Shown here piece by piece: positions 34,017-42,554 of a DNA stretch of 64,000 bases. Source of the DNA: Streptococcus dysgalactiae subsp. dysgalactiae (lineage in GTDB: Bacteria > Bacillota > Bacilli > Lactobacillales > Streptococcaceae); NCBI RefSeq assembly GCF_900459225.1, contig NZ_UHFH01000003.1, forward strand, positions 1,456,501-1,520,500. Direction: 5' to 3'. Within the stretch, counting starts at the first letter, position 1; every line of letters begins with the position of its first letter. A program made the position numbers and the translations under genes. A model generated the notes under the pieces. The model had not been told where the DNA came from, did not search any database, and saw only the letters and a program-made list of their open reading frames with translations.

Positions 34017-36175
34017 TAGTTTTTTTCCTCCTGACTAATACGCTCAAGGTTGCTCATGGTAATAACTTGATCAGACACAAATGCTGGTTTTCTCAAAATA
34101 GCATATAAGAGAGCAACTATCTCGAGTCCTGCCAAAATCGTCCAGAAAGTGACTTCTTGCCCCATAAAGACCAACCCCACCTGATAAAGGATAAAACTGA
34201 GAAGATAAGCCAGACCTGTCTGAAAACCGATGGCTAATAGTGACCACCTGACGCTATTCATTTCACGTTTAATAGCACCGATGGCTGCAAAGCAAGGCGC
34301 ATACAACAAATTAAACAGCAAAAATGAATAGGCAGCTAAGGCAATATAATCCATTTGAAGGCTAGCCCAGAGGGCCCCGCTGGTTTCCGTCGCATCTGCC
34401 TGATGATATAAGATACCGAAGGTAGCCACAACGGTTTCTTTGGTCAATAAACCAGTAAGAGCTGCCACGGTTGCTTTCCAATTGCCAAATCCTAACGGTT
34501 TAAAGAGCCAAGCAAAGAGGCGACCAAAGTCAGCTAGCATGCTGTGGTCTGTTTCAACAACCTGCAAATAGCCATTATAAGTTGACAAAAACCAGATTAA
34601 AATCGTCAATGAAAAAATAATGGTACCGGCTCGTTTGACAAAACTCCACGCCTTCCCAAAGGCATAATGCGTCACCGTTAACATATTAGGTAAATGGTAG
34701 GCTGGCAATTCCATGATAAAGGGACTAGCCTGTCCGCCTAATAACTTGGTCTTTTTAAGAGCAATTCCAGATAAAATAATAGAAGCAATCCCCACAAAGT
34801 AAGCACTCGGAGCAATGAAAGGATTATTAGGGAAAAAAGCTCCAGAAATTAGCGCAATAATCGCTAGCTTGGCAGAACAAGGCATAAAAGTAGCTGTCAT
34901 GATTGTAATTTTCCGGTCTCGCTCATTTTCAATAGTGCGGCTGGCCATAATAGCCGGAACACCACAACCTGTCGCAATGAGCATAGGAATAAAAGATTTG
35001 CCAGAAAGCCCAAATCGTCTAAAAATACGGTCCATGACAAAAGCAATCCGACTCATATAGCCAATATCTTCTAAAATGCCTAGGCAGATAAAAAGAACAA
35101 AAATTTGAGGAACAAATCCTATAACAGCACCAATCCCTGCAAGAATCCCATCAATAATGAGAGATTGTAACCAGGCTTCAACCTTTAGATAATCTAAGGC
35201 TGTGCTGGCTGCATTCGGAAAGTAGTCGCCAAATAAAACATCATTGACCCAATCCGTTCCCATGGTTCCCACCGTTTGAATAGCTAAAAAATAGACCAAA
35301 AACATGGCTGAAGCAAAAATGGGGAGGGCTAAAAATCGATTGGTGACAATGCGATCAATTTGATCTGAACATCGCCATTCCAAATCATTAGTTTCAATCT
35401 GAGCCATGTGACAAACTTGTTCAATATATGCATAGCGCTCATTAATAACAATAGATTCAGCATCCTCCCCAAAAATATCTTCAGTGATCTTAATAATCAT
35501 TTCAATTTCTTTGGCAAGAGCATCCTCCAAAGCTAACGCTTGCTGAACTAAAGGGTCTCGCTCAAATAATTTAAGACTATAATATCGCCAGGCCATTCCT
35601 AAATCAACTCCCTGCAACACTTCCATAATTTGAGCTAGTGCCGCTTCCAATCGATTATCATAAATCGGAAAATAAGGTGTTTCCTTAGGATATGCTATTT
35701 CCTTTTGGCAACTGCTAATTAGCTGGTTAAGCCCTATGTTTTTTAAAGCACTGGTTGCTACAATGGGGAAACCCAGTTGGTAACTTAGCTTATCCAGATT
35801 AATCTGTTTTTGACTAGCTTCTAACACATCAGACATGTTGAGCGCCATAACCAAAGGCAGGCCAATTTCCATCAGTTGTGTGGTCAAGTAGAGGTTCCGC
35901 TCCAAATGAGTACCGTCTACCACATTAATAATAGCTTGAGCATCTTGGCTAAGCAGGTAGTCTCTTGCAACCTGTTCTTCTGGACTATAGGGTGACATTG
36001 AGTAAACACCAGGGAGATCTTGAATCTCAATTGTCTTATTTGACTTTAAGAAGCCACTTTTACGATCAACCGTAACACCAGGCCAATTTCCTACCCGCTG
36101 ATTAGTTCCTGTTAAGAGGTTAAAAAGACTCGTTTTTCCACTGTTAGGATTACCAATCAAGGCCATTTTTGTCAT
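34016..36175 (-). CDS. feoB: Ferrous iron transporter FeoB
   Basis: Main Fe(II) importer: an N-terminal GTPase joined to a polytopic membrane domain. The 719-residue protein has G1 GNPNSGKTSLFN (8-19), G2 threonine region NWPGVTVD, G3 DLPG and G4 NMSD (about 112-115). A helical spacer follows, then two Gate motifs with conserved cysteines, including the region IATGCGVPAIMASRTI (about 401-416) and MPCSAKLAI. The frame is intact. It overlaps the 3' end of the disrupted feoA by 4 bases (ATGA). Confidence 0.95.
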   Translation of the reverse strand: MTKMALIGNPNSGKTSLFNLLTGTNQRVGNWPGVTVDRKSGFLKSNKTIEIQDLPGVYSMSPYSPEEQVARDYLLSQDAQAIINVVDGTHLERNLYLTTQLMEIGLPLVMALNMSDVLEASQKQINLDKLSYQLGFPIVATSALKNIGLNQLISSCQKEIAYPKETPYFPIYDNRLEAALAQIMEVLQGVDLGMAWRYYSLKLFERDPLVQQALALEDALAKEIEMIIKITEDIFGEDAESIVINERYAYIEQVCHMAQIETNDLEWRCSDQIDRIVTNRFLALPIFASAMFLVYFLAIQTVGTMGTDWVNDVLFGDYFPNAASTALDYLKVEAWLQSLIIDGILAGIGAVIGFVPQIFVLFICLGILEDIGYMSRIAFVMDRIFRRFGLSGKSFIPMLIATGCGVPAIMASRTIENERDRKITIMTATFMPCSAKLAIIALISGAFFPNNPFIAPSAYFVGIASIILSGIALKKTKLLGGQASPFIMELPAYHLPNMLTVTHYAFGKAWSFVKRAGTIIFSLTILIWFLSTYNGYLQVVETDHSMLADFGRLFAWLFKPLGFGNWKATVAALTGLLTKETVVATFGILYHQADATETSGALWASLQMDYIALAAYSFLLFNLLYAPCFAAIGAIKREMNSVRWSLLAIGFQTGLAYLLSFILYQVGLVFMGQEVTFWTILAGLEIVALLYAILRKPAFVSDQVITMSNLERISQEEKN

Positions 36176-36650
36176 GACATGTCCTCATCTTCTAGCTGCC
36201 GTACAGCAATTAATTGAGCTTCCGACTGACGTAAACTTAGCTCATACCCCCTCAGACTAATTTCTAGGGGGTCACCTAAAGGCGCTCGCTTACGTAACTG
36301 AAAACGAGTTCCCTTCGTTAGCCCATATCCATTAAACGCCGCTTCGTTTCCTTGCTCGCATAAATAGCTTCGACAATAGCCACTTCCATGATTTCTAATT
36401 CTGATAAAGGAAGTGTTTGCCCTCCTTCATTAACTTCACTGACCTCAATAGCATCTAAAAGACTCTTATCAAAGGCCAGACGACTTGTTTTAATCATCAA
36501 AATTGCATTTTGCTTCGTCTGCGACATGACCTTGACTTGGCTTCCCTTCTTGATACCAAGATGAGCCATATGCCTTTGATGGTCTTGAGGTAATGCTATG
36601 CTAAGTACCTGATAGGCGATGCCACTTCTTACCTGAGATAATTTCACCAT
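36172..36650 (-). pseudogene. feoA: FeoA, tandem-domain, frameshifted
   Basis: Accessory protein of FeoB. The reading frame from 36650 gives 110 residues and stops at 36318 after LMDMG. One base is missing: restoring a fourth G in the GGG run at 36321-36323 continues the protein as LTKGTRFQLRKRAPLGDP and so on to a TGA at 36172-36174. That stop overlaps the feoB ATG in the usual ATGA manner. The restored protein would have two FeoA (SH3-like) domains, about 1-75 and 82-158, and the break lies inside the second. If real, FeoB translation and stimulation could be reduced. A read error in the G run must be excluded. Confidence 0.85.
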
Positions 36651-36676
36651 AAGCTCTCCTTTTAATTACAGTGTCC

Positions 36677-36685
36677 ATTATAACA
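36677..36685 (-). promoter_or_regulatory. Extended -10 promoter of the feo operon
   Basis: TGTTATAAT on the minus strand lies about 27 bases before the feoA start. TTGTAG is upstream but at 19 bases. Confidence 0.6.
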
Positions 36686-36741
36686 TACTCTGTTCTTCCC
36701 ACTACAAGGTACTTTAAGTTTTTTGTCTTTTTAATCTCATA

Positions 36742-36756
36742 TAATAATGATTCTAA
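36742..36756. promoter_or_regulatory. Per-box-like sequence upstream of feoA
   Basis: TAATAATGATTCTAA differs from TTAGAATnATTCTAA at two positions and lies about 60 bases upstream of the feo -10. It is AT-rich DNA, so chance is possible. Confidence 0.3.
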
Positions 36757-36794
36757 AAAAGAAATGGCAATAGCAATTCCTAAAGAGTTGTCAT

Positions 36795-36827
36795 CAAAAA
36801 AACTTGAGTCTGCATAGACTCAAGTTT
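36795..36827 (-). terminator. Terminator after the amino-acid ABC ATPase gene
   Basis: AACTTGAGTCT and AGACTCAAGTT form a perfect 11-bp stem with a 4-base loop, followed by TTTTT on the minus strand. Confidence 0.95.
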
Positions 36828-36847
36828 AACAAGAGGTAATTTGATTG

Positions 36848-37582
36848 TTAGAGAACTTTACTTAAAAAATCTTTTGTACGTTCTTCTTTAGTCAGATCAA
36901 AAAGTTGGTTTGGACTTCCTTCTTCCACAATAACGCCACCATCCATAAAAATCACACGGTCTGCGACTTCTTTAGCAAAGCCCATTTCATGGGTGACAAT
37001 GACCATCGTCATCCCGGATTTAGCCAAATCCTGCATGACAGCCAAAACCTCACCCACCATTTCGGGATCCAAGGCTGAAGTAGGCTCGTCAAATAGTAAG
37101 ACGTCTGGATCCATGGCTAGGCCACGCGCAATCGCAATTCGCTGCTGCTGTCCCCCAGATAGACTAGATGGGTAAGCCTTGGCTTTTTCTGACAATCCAA
37201 CTTTATCTAACAGTGCCAAAGCCGTTTTGTCAGCTTCTGCTTTAGAAATGCCTTTCGTTTTAATAGGTGACAAGGTAATATTGTCTAAAACGGTCATATT
37301 AGGGAAAAGATTAAATTGTTGAAATACCATTCCCATTTTTTCACGCATTGTAAAAATGTCATTTCTTTTATCTGTAATGTCAATGCCTTCAAACGTTATC
37401 TGACCTTTCGTAGGAACCTCAAGAAGGTTCATGGTGCGAAGTAAAGTTGATTTTCCAGAACCAGAAGGGCCAATAATCACCACGACTTCTCCTGGCATAA
37501 TGTTTAAATCAATTCCTTTAAGCACCTCGTTTTGCCCATAATATTTGTGTAACGCTTTTATTGCAATAATAGGTTCCGTCAT
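36848..37582 (-). CDS. Polar amino acid ABC transporter ATPase (GlnQ-like)
   Basis: ATP-binding subunit, 244 residues, of a polar-amino-acid importer. Walker [12 protein letters not shown] (about 36-46), Q-loop [10 protein letters not shown] (about 86-95), signature [13 protein letters not shown] (about 141-153), Walker [12 protein letters not shown] (about 161-171) and the H-loop in VTHEMGFA are all intact. It overlaps the permease gene by one base. No binding-protein gene accompanies the pair, so the substrate (glutamine, arginine, cystine or other) is not decidable. Confidence 0.9.
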   Translation of the reverse strand: MTEPIIAIKALHKYYGQNEVLKGIDLNIMPGEVVVIIGPSGSGKSTLLRTMNLLEVPTKGQITFEGIDITDKRNDIFTMREKMGMVFQQFNLFPNMTVLDNITLSPIKTKGISKAEADKTALALLDKVGLSEKAKAYPSSLSGGQQQRIAIARGLAMDPDVLLFDEPTSALDPEMVGEVLAVMQDLAKSGMTMVIVTHEMGFAKEVADRVIFMDGGVIVEEGSPNQLFDLTKEERTKDFLSKVL

Positions 37583-38268
37583 TAATGATTACCTCCTTGT
37601 GCCATACGACGCTCTAAGACTGCCAATAATTGTGATAGCACTGTCGTGACCATTAAATAGTAAAAAGCAGCAACTAGTAAAGGAGCAATTGGAGAATAGG
37701 TAGCTGTTGCTACTGACTGAGCGCCATTCCAAAGTTCCATAACACCAATAGTTTGCAAGAGAGCACTATCTTTAATGATCGTGATAAATTCATTGCCTAA
37801 AGCAGGAAGAATATTTTTAAAGGCTTGAGGCAAAATCACATAGCGCATGGCATTTCGAGGGCGGATACCTAGTGAATAGGCTGCTTCAAGTTGCCCTTTT
37901 GGAACAGCTTCAATACCCGCTCTAACAATTTCTGAAATGTAAGCACCGCTATTTAACGAGATGATAATAATACCAGGAAGTAATCTTGAAAAATCTAAAT
38001 TCAAAACGCCAAAACCGATAGTTGGCATTTGATTAAAATGCATCCAAGCAAAGGCAATCATAATTTGAACAACCATTGGTGTCCCACGAAAAATCCACAC
38101 ATAAGTATTGACTAGCCAAGTCAAAGGCTTTATTTGAGTACGTTTGATTAGTGTTACCAAAACCCCAATAATGGTTCCAAAAAAGACGACACTAGCCGAA
38201 ATCATAATGGTGACGAGAACACCATAGTTAAAGTAGGCCCAGTATTTGGGCAAAAATGATAAATCCAT
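37582..38268 (-). CDS. Polar amino acid ABC transporter permease
   Basis: A 228-residue permease of the HisM/GlnP family with about five membrane segments. The coupling loop [19 protein letters not shown] (about 115-133) and [18 protein letters not shown] follow the family pattern. No periplasmic-type binding domain is fused to it and none lies next to it. It is paired with the GlnQ-like ATPase. Confidence 0.88.
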   Translation of the reverse strand: MDLSFLPKYWAYFNYGVLVTIMISASVVFFGTIIGVLVTLIKRTQIKPLTWLVNTYVWIFRGTPMVVQIMIAFAWMHFNQMPTIGFGVLNLDFSRLLPGIIIISLNSGAYISEIVRAGIEAVPKGQLEAAYSLGIRPRNAMRYVILPQAFKNILPALGNEFITIIKDSALLQTIGVMELWNGAQSVATATYSPIAPLLVAAFYYLMVTTVLSQLLAVLERRMAQGGNH

Positions 38269-38310
38269 CTATATCTCCTTATAAGTCCTAAGGTCACAAC
38301 AATAAAGATA

Positions 38311-38339
38311 ATTATACCATTTGATGAATATTAATACAA
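38311..38339 (-). promoter_or_regulatory. Promoter of the amino-acid ABC pair
   Basis: TTGTAT (38334-38339), a 17-base spacer and TATAAT (38311-38316) with upstream TGG lie 43 bases before the permease start. Confidence 0.7.
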
Positions 38340-38349
38340 TACTTTTTTA

Positions 38350-38378
38350 GCAACAAAAAAACCTGCCTCAGGCAAGTC
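38350..38378 (-). terminator. Terminator after the YkuJ-like gene
   Basis: A 7- to 8-bp stem (ACTTGCC with GGCAGGT) with a tight loop is followed by TTTTTTT on the minus strand. Confidence 0.8.
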
Positions 38379-38395
38379 TCTTTATGATATTCAGC

Positions 38396-38626
38396 TTAAT
38401 ATAATAAATCGTAGATTTCCATTGCAATCAAGTCAATACTATCAAAGGAATATGACTCACGCGCTTCGATATCACGCAATGTGAAAACTGGTCCGTTTTC
38501 AGGGTCATTTGAAAAGGCAACTTCTGCTACAACAACACCATCACGTTCAAAATTTCGCTTGAGATTACCGCCATCTGTTACCATCAATTCCAAACGATTG
38601 ATGATTCTCACCAAATGTGATTCCAT
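38396..38626 (-). CDS. YkuJ-like protein (DUF1797)
   Basis: A 76-residue soluble protein of the YkuJ/DUF1797 family, starting MESHLVRIINRLELM with a central beta-sheet region (VVVAEVAFSNDPENGPVFTL, about 31-50). It is a single-gene unit with a GGAGAAACGAA site and an extended -10 (TGTTAAAAT, -10 hexamer at 38659-38664). The function is unknown. Confidence 0.75.
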   Translation of the reverse strand: MESHLVRIINRLELMVTDGGNLKRNFERDGVVVAEVAFSNDPENGPVFTLRDIEARESYSFDSIDLIAMEIYDLLY

Positions 38627-38783
38627 TTCGTTTCTCCTATTCGTTTTTTATCCCTATTATTTTAACACAATTCGCGCCAAACAAACAAGAAAAGTAGCAT
38701 TTTTCTTCACATTTTCCCATTTTTAGCCTTTTGTGCCTCCTACCTCTTAACCTTTTGAAAAATAGCAGGGATGATAAGAACAA

Positions 38784-38810
38784 TTATCACTCTCTCCCTG
38801 ACAGTGCTAA
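38784..38810. promoter_or_regulatory. CIRCE-like element (HrcA site) upstream of clpE
   Basis: TTATCACTC-N9-CAGTGCTAA matches the CIRCE consensus TTAGCACTC-N9-GAGTGCTAA at 16 of 18 positions with exactly the canonical 9-base spacer. It ends 17 bases upstream of the clpE -35. HrcA is known to bind CIRCE at dnaK and groESL; here it would add HrcA control to a CtsR gene. Confidence 0.7.
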
Positions 38811-38827
38811 CATCCTAAGCTTTTTAC

Positions 38828-38855
38828 TTGATTTCCAAAACAGTGGTGCTATAAT
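38828..38855 (+). promoter_or_regulatory. Promoter of clpE
   Basis: TTGATT (38828-38833), a 16-base spacer and TATAAT (38850-38855) with upstream TG, about 70 bases before clpE. Confidence 0.8.
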
Positions 38856-38867
38856 ATGAGTATAAAG

Positions 38868-38898
38868 TTTGACCATTTTTGACTAAATGACTTTGACT
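38868..38898 (+). promoter_or_regulatory. CtsR operator repeats in the clpE leader
   Basis: TTTGACC (38868-38874) and TTTGACT (38878-38884) are separated by 3 bases, the known CtsR arrangement of GGTCAAA heptads. A third TTTGACT is at 38892-38898. They lie just after the predicted transcription start, where binding would block clpE. Confidence 0.85.
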
Positions 38899-38924
38899 TT
38901 TAGATAAACCCTTGGAGGTATATT

Positions 38925-41216
38925 ATGCTTTGTCAAAATTGTAATTTAAACGAATCAACCATCCACCTCTACACGAATGTTAATGGAAAACAAAAACAAG
39001 TTGACCTTTGTCAAAACTGTTATCAAATCATGAAGACTGACCCTACTAATCCTATTTTAGGTGGTCTAAATGGAGGTCAAAGAGCCCAAGAACGCTCATC
39101 CACCCCCTTCTTTGATGACTTTTTTGGTGATTTAAATAATTTTAGAGCCTTTGGTAACCTTCCGAATACCCCGCCTACACAAGCAGGCCAAAATGGCAAC
39201 GGAGGAGGACGCCATGGTGGTCATTTCAATGGGCAACGTCCCACTCAGCCACAAACACAAAATCAGCAAGTAAAGGGCTTGTTAGAAGAATTTGGGATTA
39301 ATGTTACAGATATTGCAAGACATGGTGATATTGACCCTGTCATCGGTCGAGATGACGAGATTACACGTGTCATCGAAATCCTTAACCGTCGGACTAAAAA
39401 TAACCCTGTGCTTATTGGGGAACCAGGAGTTGGTAAAACAGCTGTTGTAGAAGGTCTAGCCCAGAAAATTGTAGATGGCACAGTACCTCACAAATTGCAA
39501 GGTAAGCAAGTGATTCGTCTAGATGTGGTTAGTCTTGTTCAGGGCACAGGTATCCGTGGTCAATTCGAAGAACGCATGCAAAAATTAATGGAAGAAATTC
39601 GTCAACGCAAAGATGTGATTCTCTTTATTGATGAAATTCATGAAATTGTAGGTGCTGGTTCTGCTGGAGATGGCAATATGGATGCTGGCAATATTTTAAA
39701 ACCAGCCTTGGCCCGTGGTGAGTTGCAACTCGTTGGTGCTACTACCTTAAATGAATACCGTATTATTGAAAAAGATGCTGCCTTGGAGCGGCGGATGCAG
39801 CCGGTGAAAGTTGACGAACCTTCTGTAGAAGAAACCATTACCATCTTAAAAGGTATCCAGCCCAAATATGAAGACTATCATCATGTCAAATATAGCCCAG
39901 CAGCTATCGAGGCTGCTGCACACTTATCCAATCGCTACATTCAAGACCGATTCCTCCCTGATAAGGCCATTGACCTTCTGGACGAAGCTGGTTCAAAAAT
40001 GAATTTAACCCTTAATTTTGTTGACCCTAAAGAGATTGACAAACGTCTGATTGAAGCAGAAAACCTCAAGGCTCAAGCAACTCGTGACGAAGATTACGAA
40101 CGAGCAGCCTATTTCCGAGATCAAATTGCGAAATACAAGGAAATGCAAGCTCAAAAAGTCGACGAACAGGATATTCCTATCATTACTGAAAAAACCATTG
40201 AAGCCATCATTGAACAAAAAACTAATATTCCAGTTGGCGATTTGAAAGAAAAAGAACAATCTCAACTCGTTAATTTGGCTAATGATTTGAAAGCTCACGT
40301 GATTGGCCAAGATGATGCCGTTGACAAAATTGCCAAGGCCATTCGCCGGAACCGTGTGGGATTAGGAACTCCAAATCGTCCTATTGGTTCTTTCCTATTC
40401 GTTGGGCCAACAGGTGTTGGTAAAACAGAATTGTCTAAGCAACTAGCTATTGAACTCTTTGGCTCTGCTGACAATATGATTCGCTTTGACATGTCCGAAT
40501 ACATGGAAAAACATGCCGTTGCTAAATTAGTCGGGGCTCCTCCTGGTTATGTGGGCTATGAAGAAGCTGGCCAGTTAACGGAACAAGTTCGCCGCAATCC
40601 ATATTCACTTATTCTCTTAGATGAAGTGGAAAAGGCTCATCCTGACGTCATGCACATGTTTTTACAAGTTCTTGATGATGGCCGTTTAACAGATGGTCAA
40701 GGACGAACAGTCAGCTTCAAGGATACTATTATTATCATGACCTCTAATGCCGGAACAGGTAAAAGTGAAGCTTCTGTTGGATTTGGTGCAGCTAGAGAAG
40801 GACGAACAAGTTCTGTCCTTGGTGAATTAAGTAACTTCTTCAGCCCAGAGTTCATGAACCGTTTCGATGGTATTATTGAATTTAAGGCCTTGAGCAAAGA
40901 TAACCTCTTGCATATCGTTGATTTAATGCTGGAAGATGTTAATAAGCGCTTAGGCTATAATGGGATTCACCTTGATGTGACGCAAAAAGTCAAAGAAAAA
41001 TTAGTAGATTTAGGCTATGATCCTAAAATGGGTGCTCGACCGCTCCGTCGTACCATCCAAGATTATATCGAAGATGCGATTACGGACTACTATTTGGAAC
41101 ATCCAACTGAAAAGGACTTGCGTGCCATAATGACAAGTAACGGTAATGTTATGATTAAAGCTGCCAAAAAAGATGAAACGGTAACAGCTAAACAAGATCA
41201 GACCGACGAGAACTAA
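38925..41216 (+). CDS. clpE: ATP-dependent Clp protease ATPase ClpE
   Basis: Hsp100 unfoldase that partners ClpP. The 763-residue protein has the N-terminal four-cysteine zinc finger that defines ClpE (C3, C6, C29, C32), then a glycine/asparagine/glutamine-rich linker (about 45-115). AAA-1 has GEPGVGKT, a UVR-like motif [18 protein letters not shown] lies near residue 390, AAA-2 has GPTGVGKT, and a C-terminal D2-small domain follows. Control is by CtsR repeats, and probably HrcA, at the promoter. It is monocistronic with a strong terminator. Codon use is like its neighbours. Confidence 0.96.
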   Translation: MLCQNCNLNESTIHLYTNVNGKQKQVDLCQNCYQIMKTDPTNPILGGLNGGQRAQERSSTPFFDDFFGDLNNFRAFGNLPNTPPTQAGQNGNGGGRHGGHFNGQRPTQPQTQNQQVKGLLEEFGINVTDIARHGDIDPVIGRDDEITRVIEILNRRTKNNPVLIGEPGVGKTAVVEGLAQKIVDGTVPHKLQGKQVIRLDVVSLVQGTGIRGQFEERMQKLMEEIRQRKDVILFIDEIHEIVGAGSAGDGNMDAGNILKPALARGELQLVGATTLNEYRIIEKDAALERRMQPVKVDEPSVEETITILKGIQPKYEDYHHVKYSPAAIEAAAHLSNRYIQDRFLPDKAIDLLDEAGSKMNLTLNFVDPKEIDKRLIEAENLKAQATRDEDYERAAYFRDQIAKYKEMQAQKVDEQDIPIITEKTIEAIIEQKTNIPVGDLKEKEQSQLVNLANDLKAHVIGQDDAVDKIAKAIRRNRVGLGTPNRPIGSFLFVGPTGVGKTELSKQLAIELFGSADNMIRFDMSEYMEKHAVAKLVGAPPGYVGYEEAGQLTEQVRRNPYSLILLDEVEKAHPDVMHMFLQVLDDGRLTDGQGRTVSFKDTIIIMTSNAGTGKSEASVGFGAAREGRTSSVLGELSNFFSPEFMNRFDGIIEFKALSKDNLLHIVDLMLEDVNKRLGYNGIHLDVTQKVKEKLVDLGYDPKMGARPLRRTIQDYIEDAITDYYLEHPTEKDLRAIMTSNGNVMIKAAKKDETVTAKQDQTDEN

Positions 41217-41221
41217 ACCTA

Positions 41222-41256
41222 AAAGAGAGTTTTCTCATTGAAACTCTCTTTTTTTC
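41222..41256 (+). terminator. Terminator after clpE
   Basis: AGAGAGTTT and AAACTCTCT form a 9-bp stem with an 8-base loop, followed by TTTTTT. Confidence 0.9.
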
Positions 41257-41333
41257 GTGAACTAGTCAAAAGAAAACATTTTTATAAGAATAATGGCTCA
41301 AAATTTAGTATAATAAGAAAAAGGAGGGATACG

Positions 41334-41786
41334 ATGACAATTCCAACATTCGGTAACTATAGTGAACATGAAAACTATGTGGCACGTTATGGTGTTTATG
41401 CCATCATTCCTAATCAAGAACGCACCAAAGTGATTCTCGTGCAAGCTCCTAATGGCGCTTGGTTTTTACCTGGTGGTGAAATTGAGGCTGGTGAAAAGCA
41501 TGCTCAGGCCTTAGAACGTGAGTTATTGGAAGAACTAGGATTTACTGCTCAGATTGGTTCTTACTATGGTCAAGCTGATGAATACTTCTACTCTCGCCAT
41601 CGTGATACCCATTTCTATCATCCAGCCTATCTTTATGAAGTGACTGCGTTTCAAGAAGTTTCTCAACCCTTAGAAGATTTCAACACTTTGGCTTGGTTTT
41701 CTACTGAAGAAGCTATCTCTAAATTAAAACGCGGAAGTCATAAATGGGGTGTTGAGCAATGGCAAAAAAAAGCATCATTCTACTAA
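41334..41786 (+). CDS. Nudix hydrolase (MutT-like)
   Basis: A 150-residue Nudix hydrolase. The frame extends upstream to 41238, but that part overlaps the clpE terminator; the ATG at 41334 follows AAAAAGGAGGGATACG. The Nudix box is perfect: the G-x5-E-x7-RE-U-x-EE-x-G-U pattern spans about residues 46-68, from GEIEAG to ELGF. Family members cleave nucleoside diphosphates linked to other groups; the substrate is not predictable. TATAAT with a TAG upstream (about 41309-41314) may be its -10. Confidence 0.85.
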   Translation: MTIPTFGNYSEHENYVARYGVYAIIPNQERTKVILVQAPNGAWFLPGGEIEAGEKHAQALERELLEELGFTAQIGSYYGQADEYFYSRHRDTHFYHPAYLYEVTAFQEVSQPLEDFNTLAWFSTEEAISKLKRGSHKWGVEQWQKKASFY

Positions 41787-41803
41787 CTAACTCTTTTAAA
41801 TAG

Positions 41804-41812
41804 TGCTATAAT
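41804..41812 (+). promoter_or_regulatory. Extended -10 promoter of the DUF1827 gene
   Basis: TGCTATAAT lies about 28 bases before the start at 41840. Confidence 0.6.
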
Positions 41813-41839
41813 AGGTATAGGATATTCAGGAGGACATTT

Positions 41840-42142
41840 ATGAGACTCATCAACACGACTAGTAGTCACCCAGAACTCGTCAGAAATCAGCTGCAGAATA
41901 CAGATGCTCGTTTAGTTGAGGTTTATTCAGCAGGAAATACAGATGTCATTTTTACCCAAGCACCAAAACATTATGAACTACTAATTTCAAATAAATACCG
42001 TGCCATCAAGGAAGATGAACTTGAAGTGATTCGTGAATTTTTCATGAAACGTAAAATTGACCCTGCTATCGTTATTCCTGGGCAATCCAAGACCCTACAT
42101 ACGAATAACTTGATTGAAATTTCATTCCAAACAACTGTCTAG
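41840..42142 (+). CDS. DUF1827-family protein
   Basis: A 100-residue soluble protein matching the streptococcal/lactococcal DUF1827 family, starting MRLINTTSSHPELVRNQL after a CAGGAGGACATTT site. It has mixed alpha/beta character with no signal peptide or catalytic motif. It has its own extended -10 promoter and strong terminator. The function is unknown. Confidence 0.75.
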   Translation: MRLINTTSSHPELVRNQLQNTDARLVEVYSAGNTDVIFTQAPKHYELLISNKYRAIKEDELEVIREFFMKRKIDPAIVIPGQSKTLHTNNLIEISFQTTV

Positions 42143-42163
42143 AAGCAGTTAGCGACATTACTC

Positions 42164-42199
42164 TAACTTAGGTCCTTTTTAAAGGGCCTAAGTTTTTTT
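42164..42199 (+). terminator. Terminator after the DUF1827 gene
   Basis: AACTTAGGTCCTTT and AAAGGGCCTAAGTT form a long stem with one mismatch, followed by TTTTTT. Confidence 0.9.
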
Positions 42200-42430
42200 A
42201 GTTATCATGATGAGATCTTATTATATGTCATATCATCCTTACTTTAAAATGCAGTCACAGCAGTTAACATAGGCTAAATGAGCTTATGTCATCATACTAA
42301 AAGATCATCAGGTTGTAGACAAAATACCTCTAAGAGAATTTGTTTACAATATCATTTAAAAATAGTATCACTGTTTGCATTGTGTTAGTCAGAGGCGAGT
42401 GAAGCGAGCCCAAACTGGGTACTTTACGCT
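42200..42430. other. Gene-free segment between the DUF1827 gene and the ileS terminator
   Basis: No gene, RNA gene or repeat is convincing here. The right part (about 42385-42430) is richer in GC than its surroundings and, together with about 42470-42545, reads like a fragment of foreign or decayed coding sequence; see the separate finding. Confidence 0.4.
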
Positions 42431-42472
42431 AGAACAAAAACGCCAGAAACATAATGTTTCTGGCGTTTGGAG
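42431..42472 (-). terminator. Terminator after ileS
   Basis: AAACGCCAGAAAC and GTTTCTGGCGTTT form a 13-bp stem with a 5-base loop, followed by TTGTTC on the minus strand. It lies about 85 bases past the ileS stop. Confidence 0.9.
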
Positions 42473-42554
42473 ATTTGGAGACTTAGGCTCACCGTCTAGG
42501 TATAAAATCCGTAGGGAGTTGCTACCATCCGTGCTACCTAAGTAAAGTATAGAA

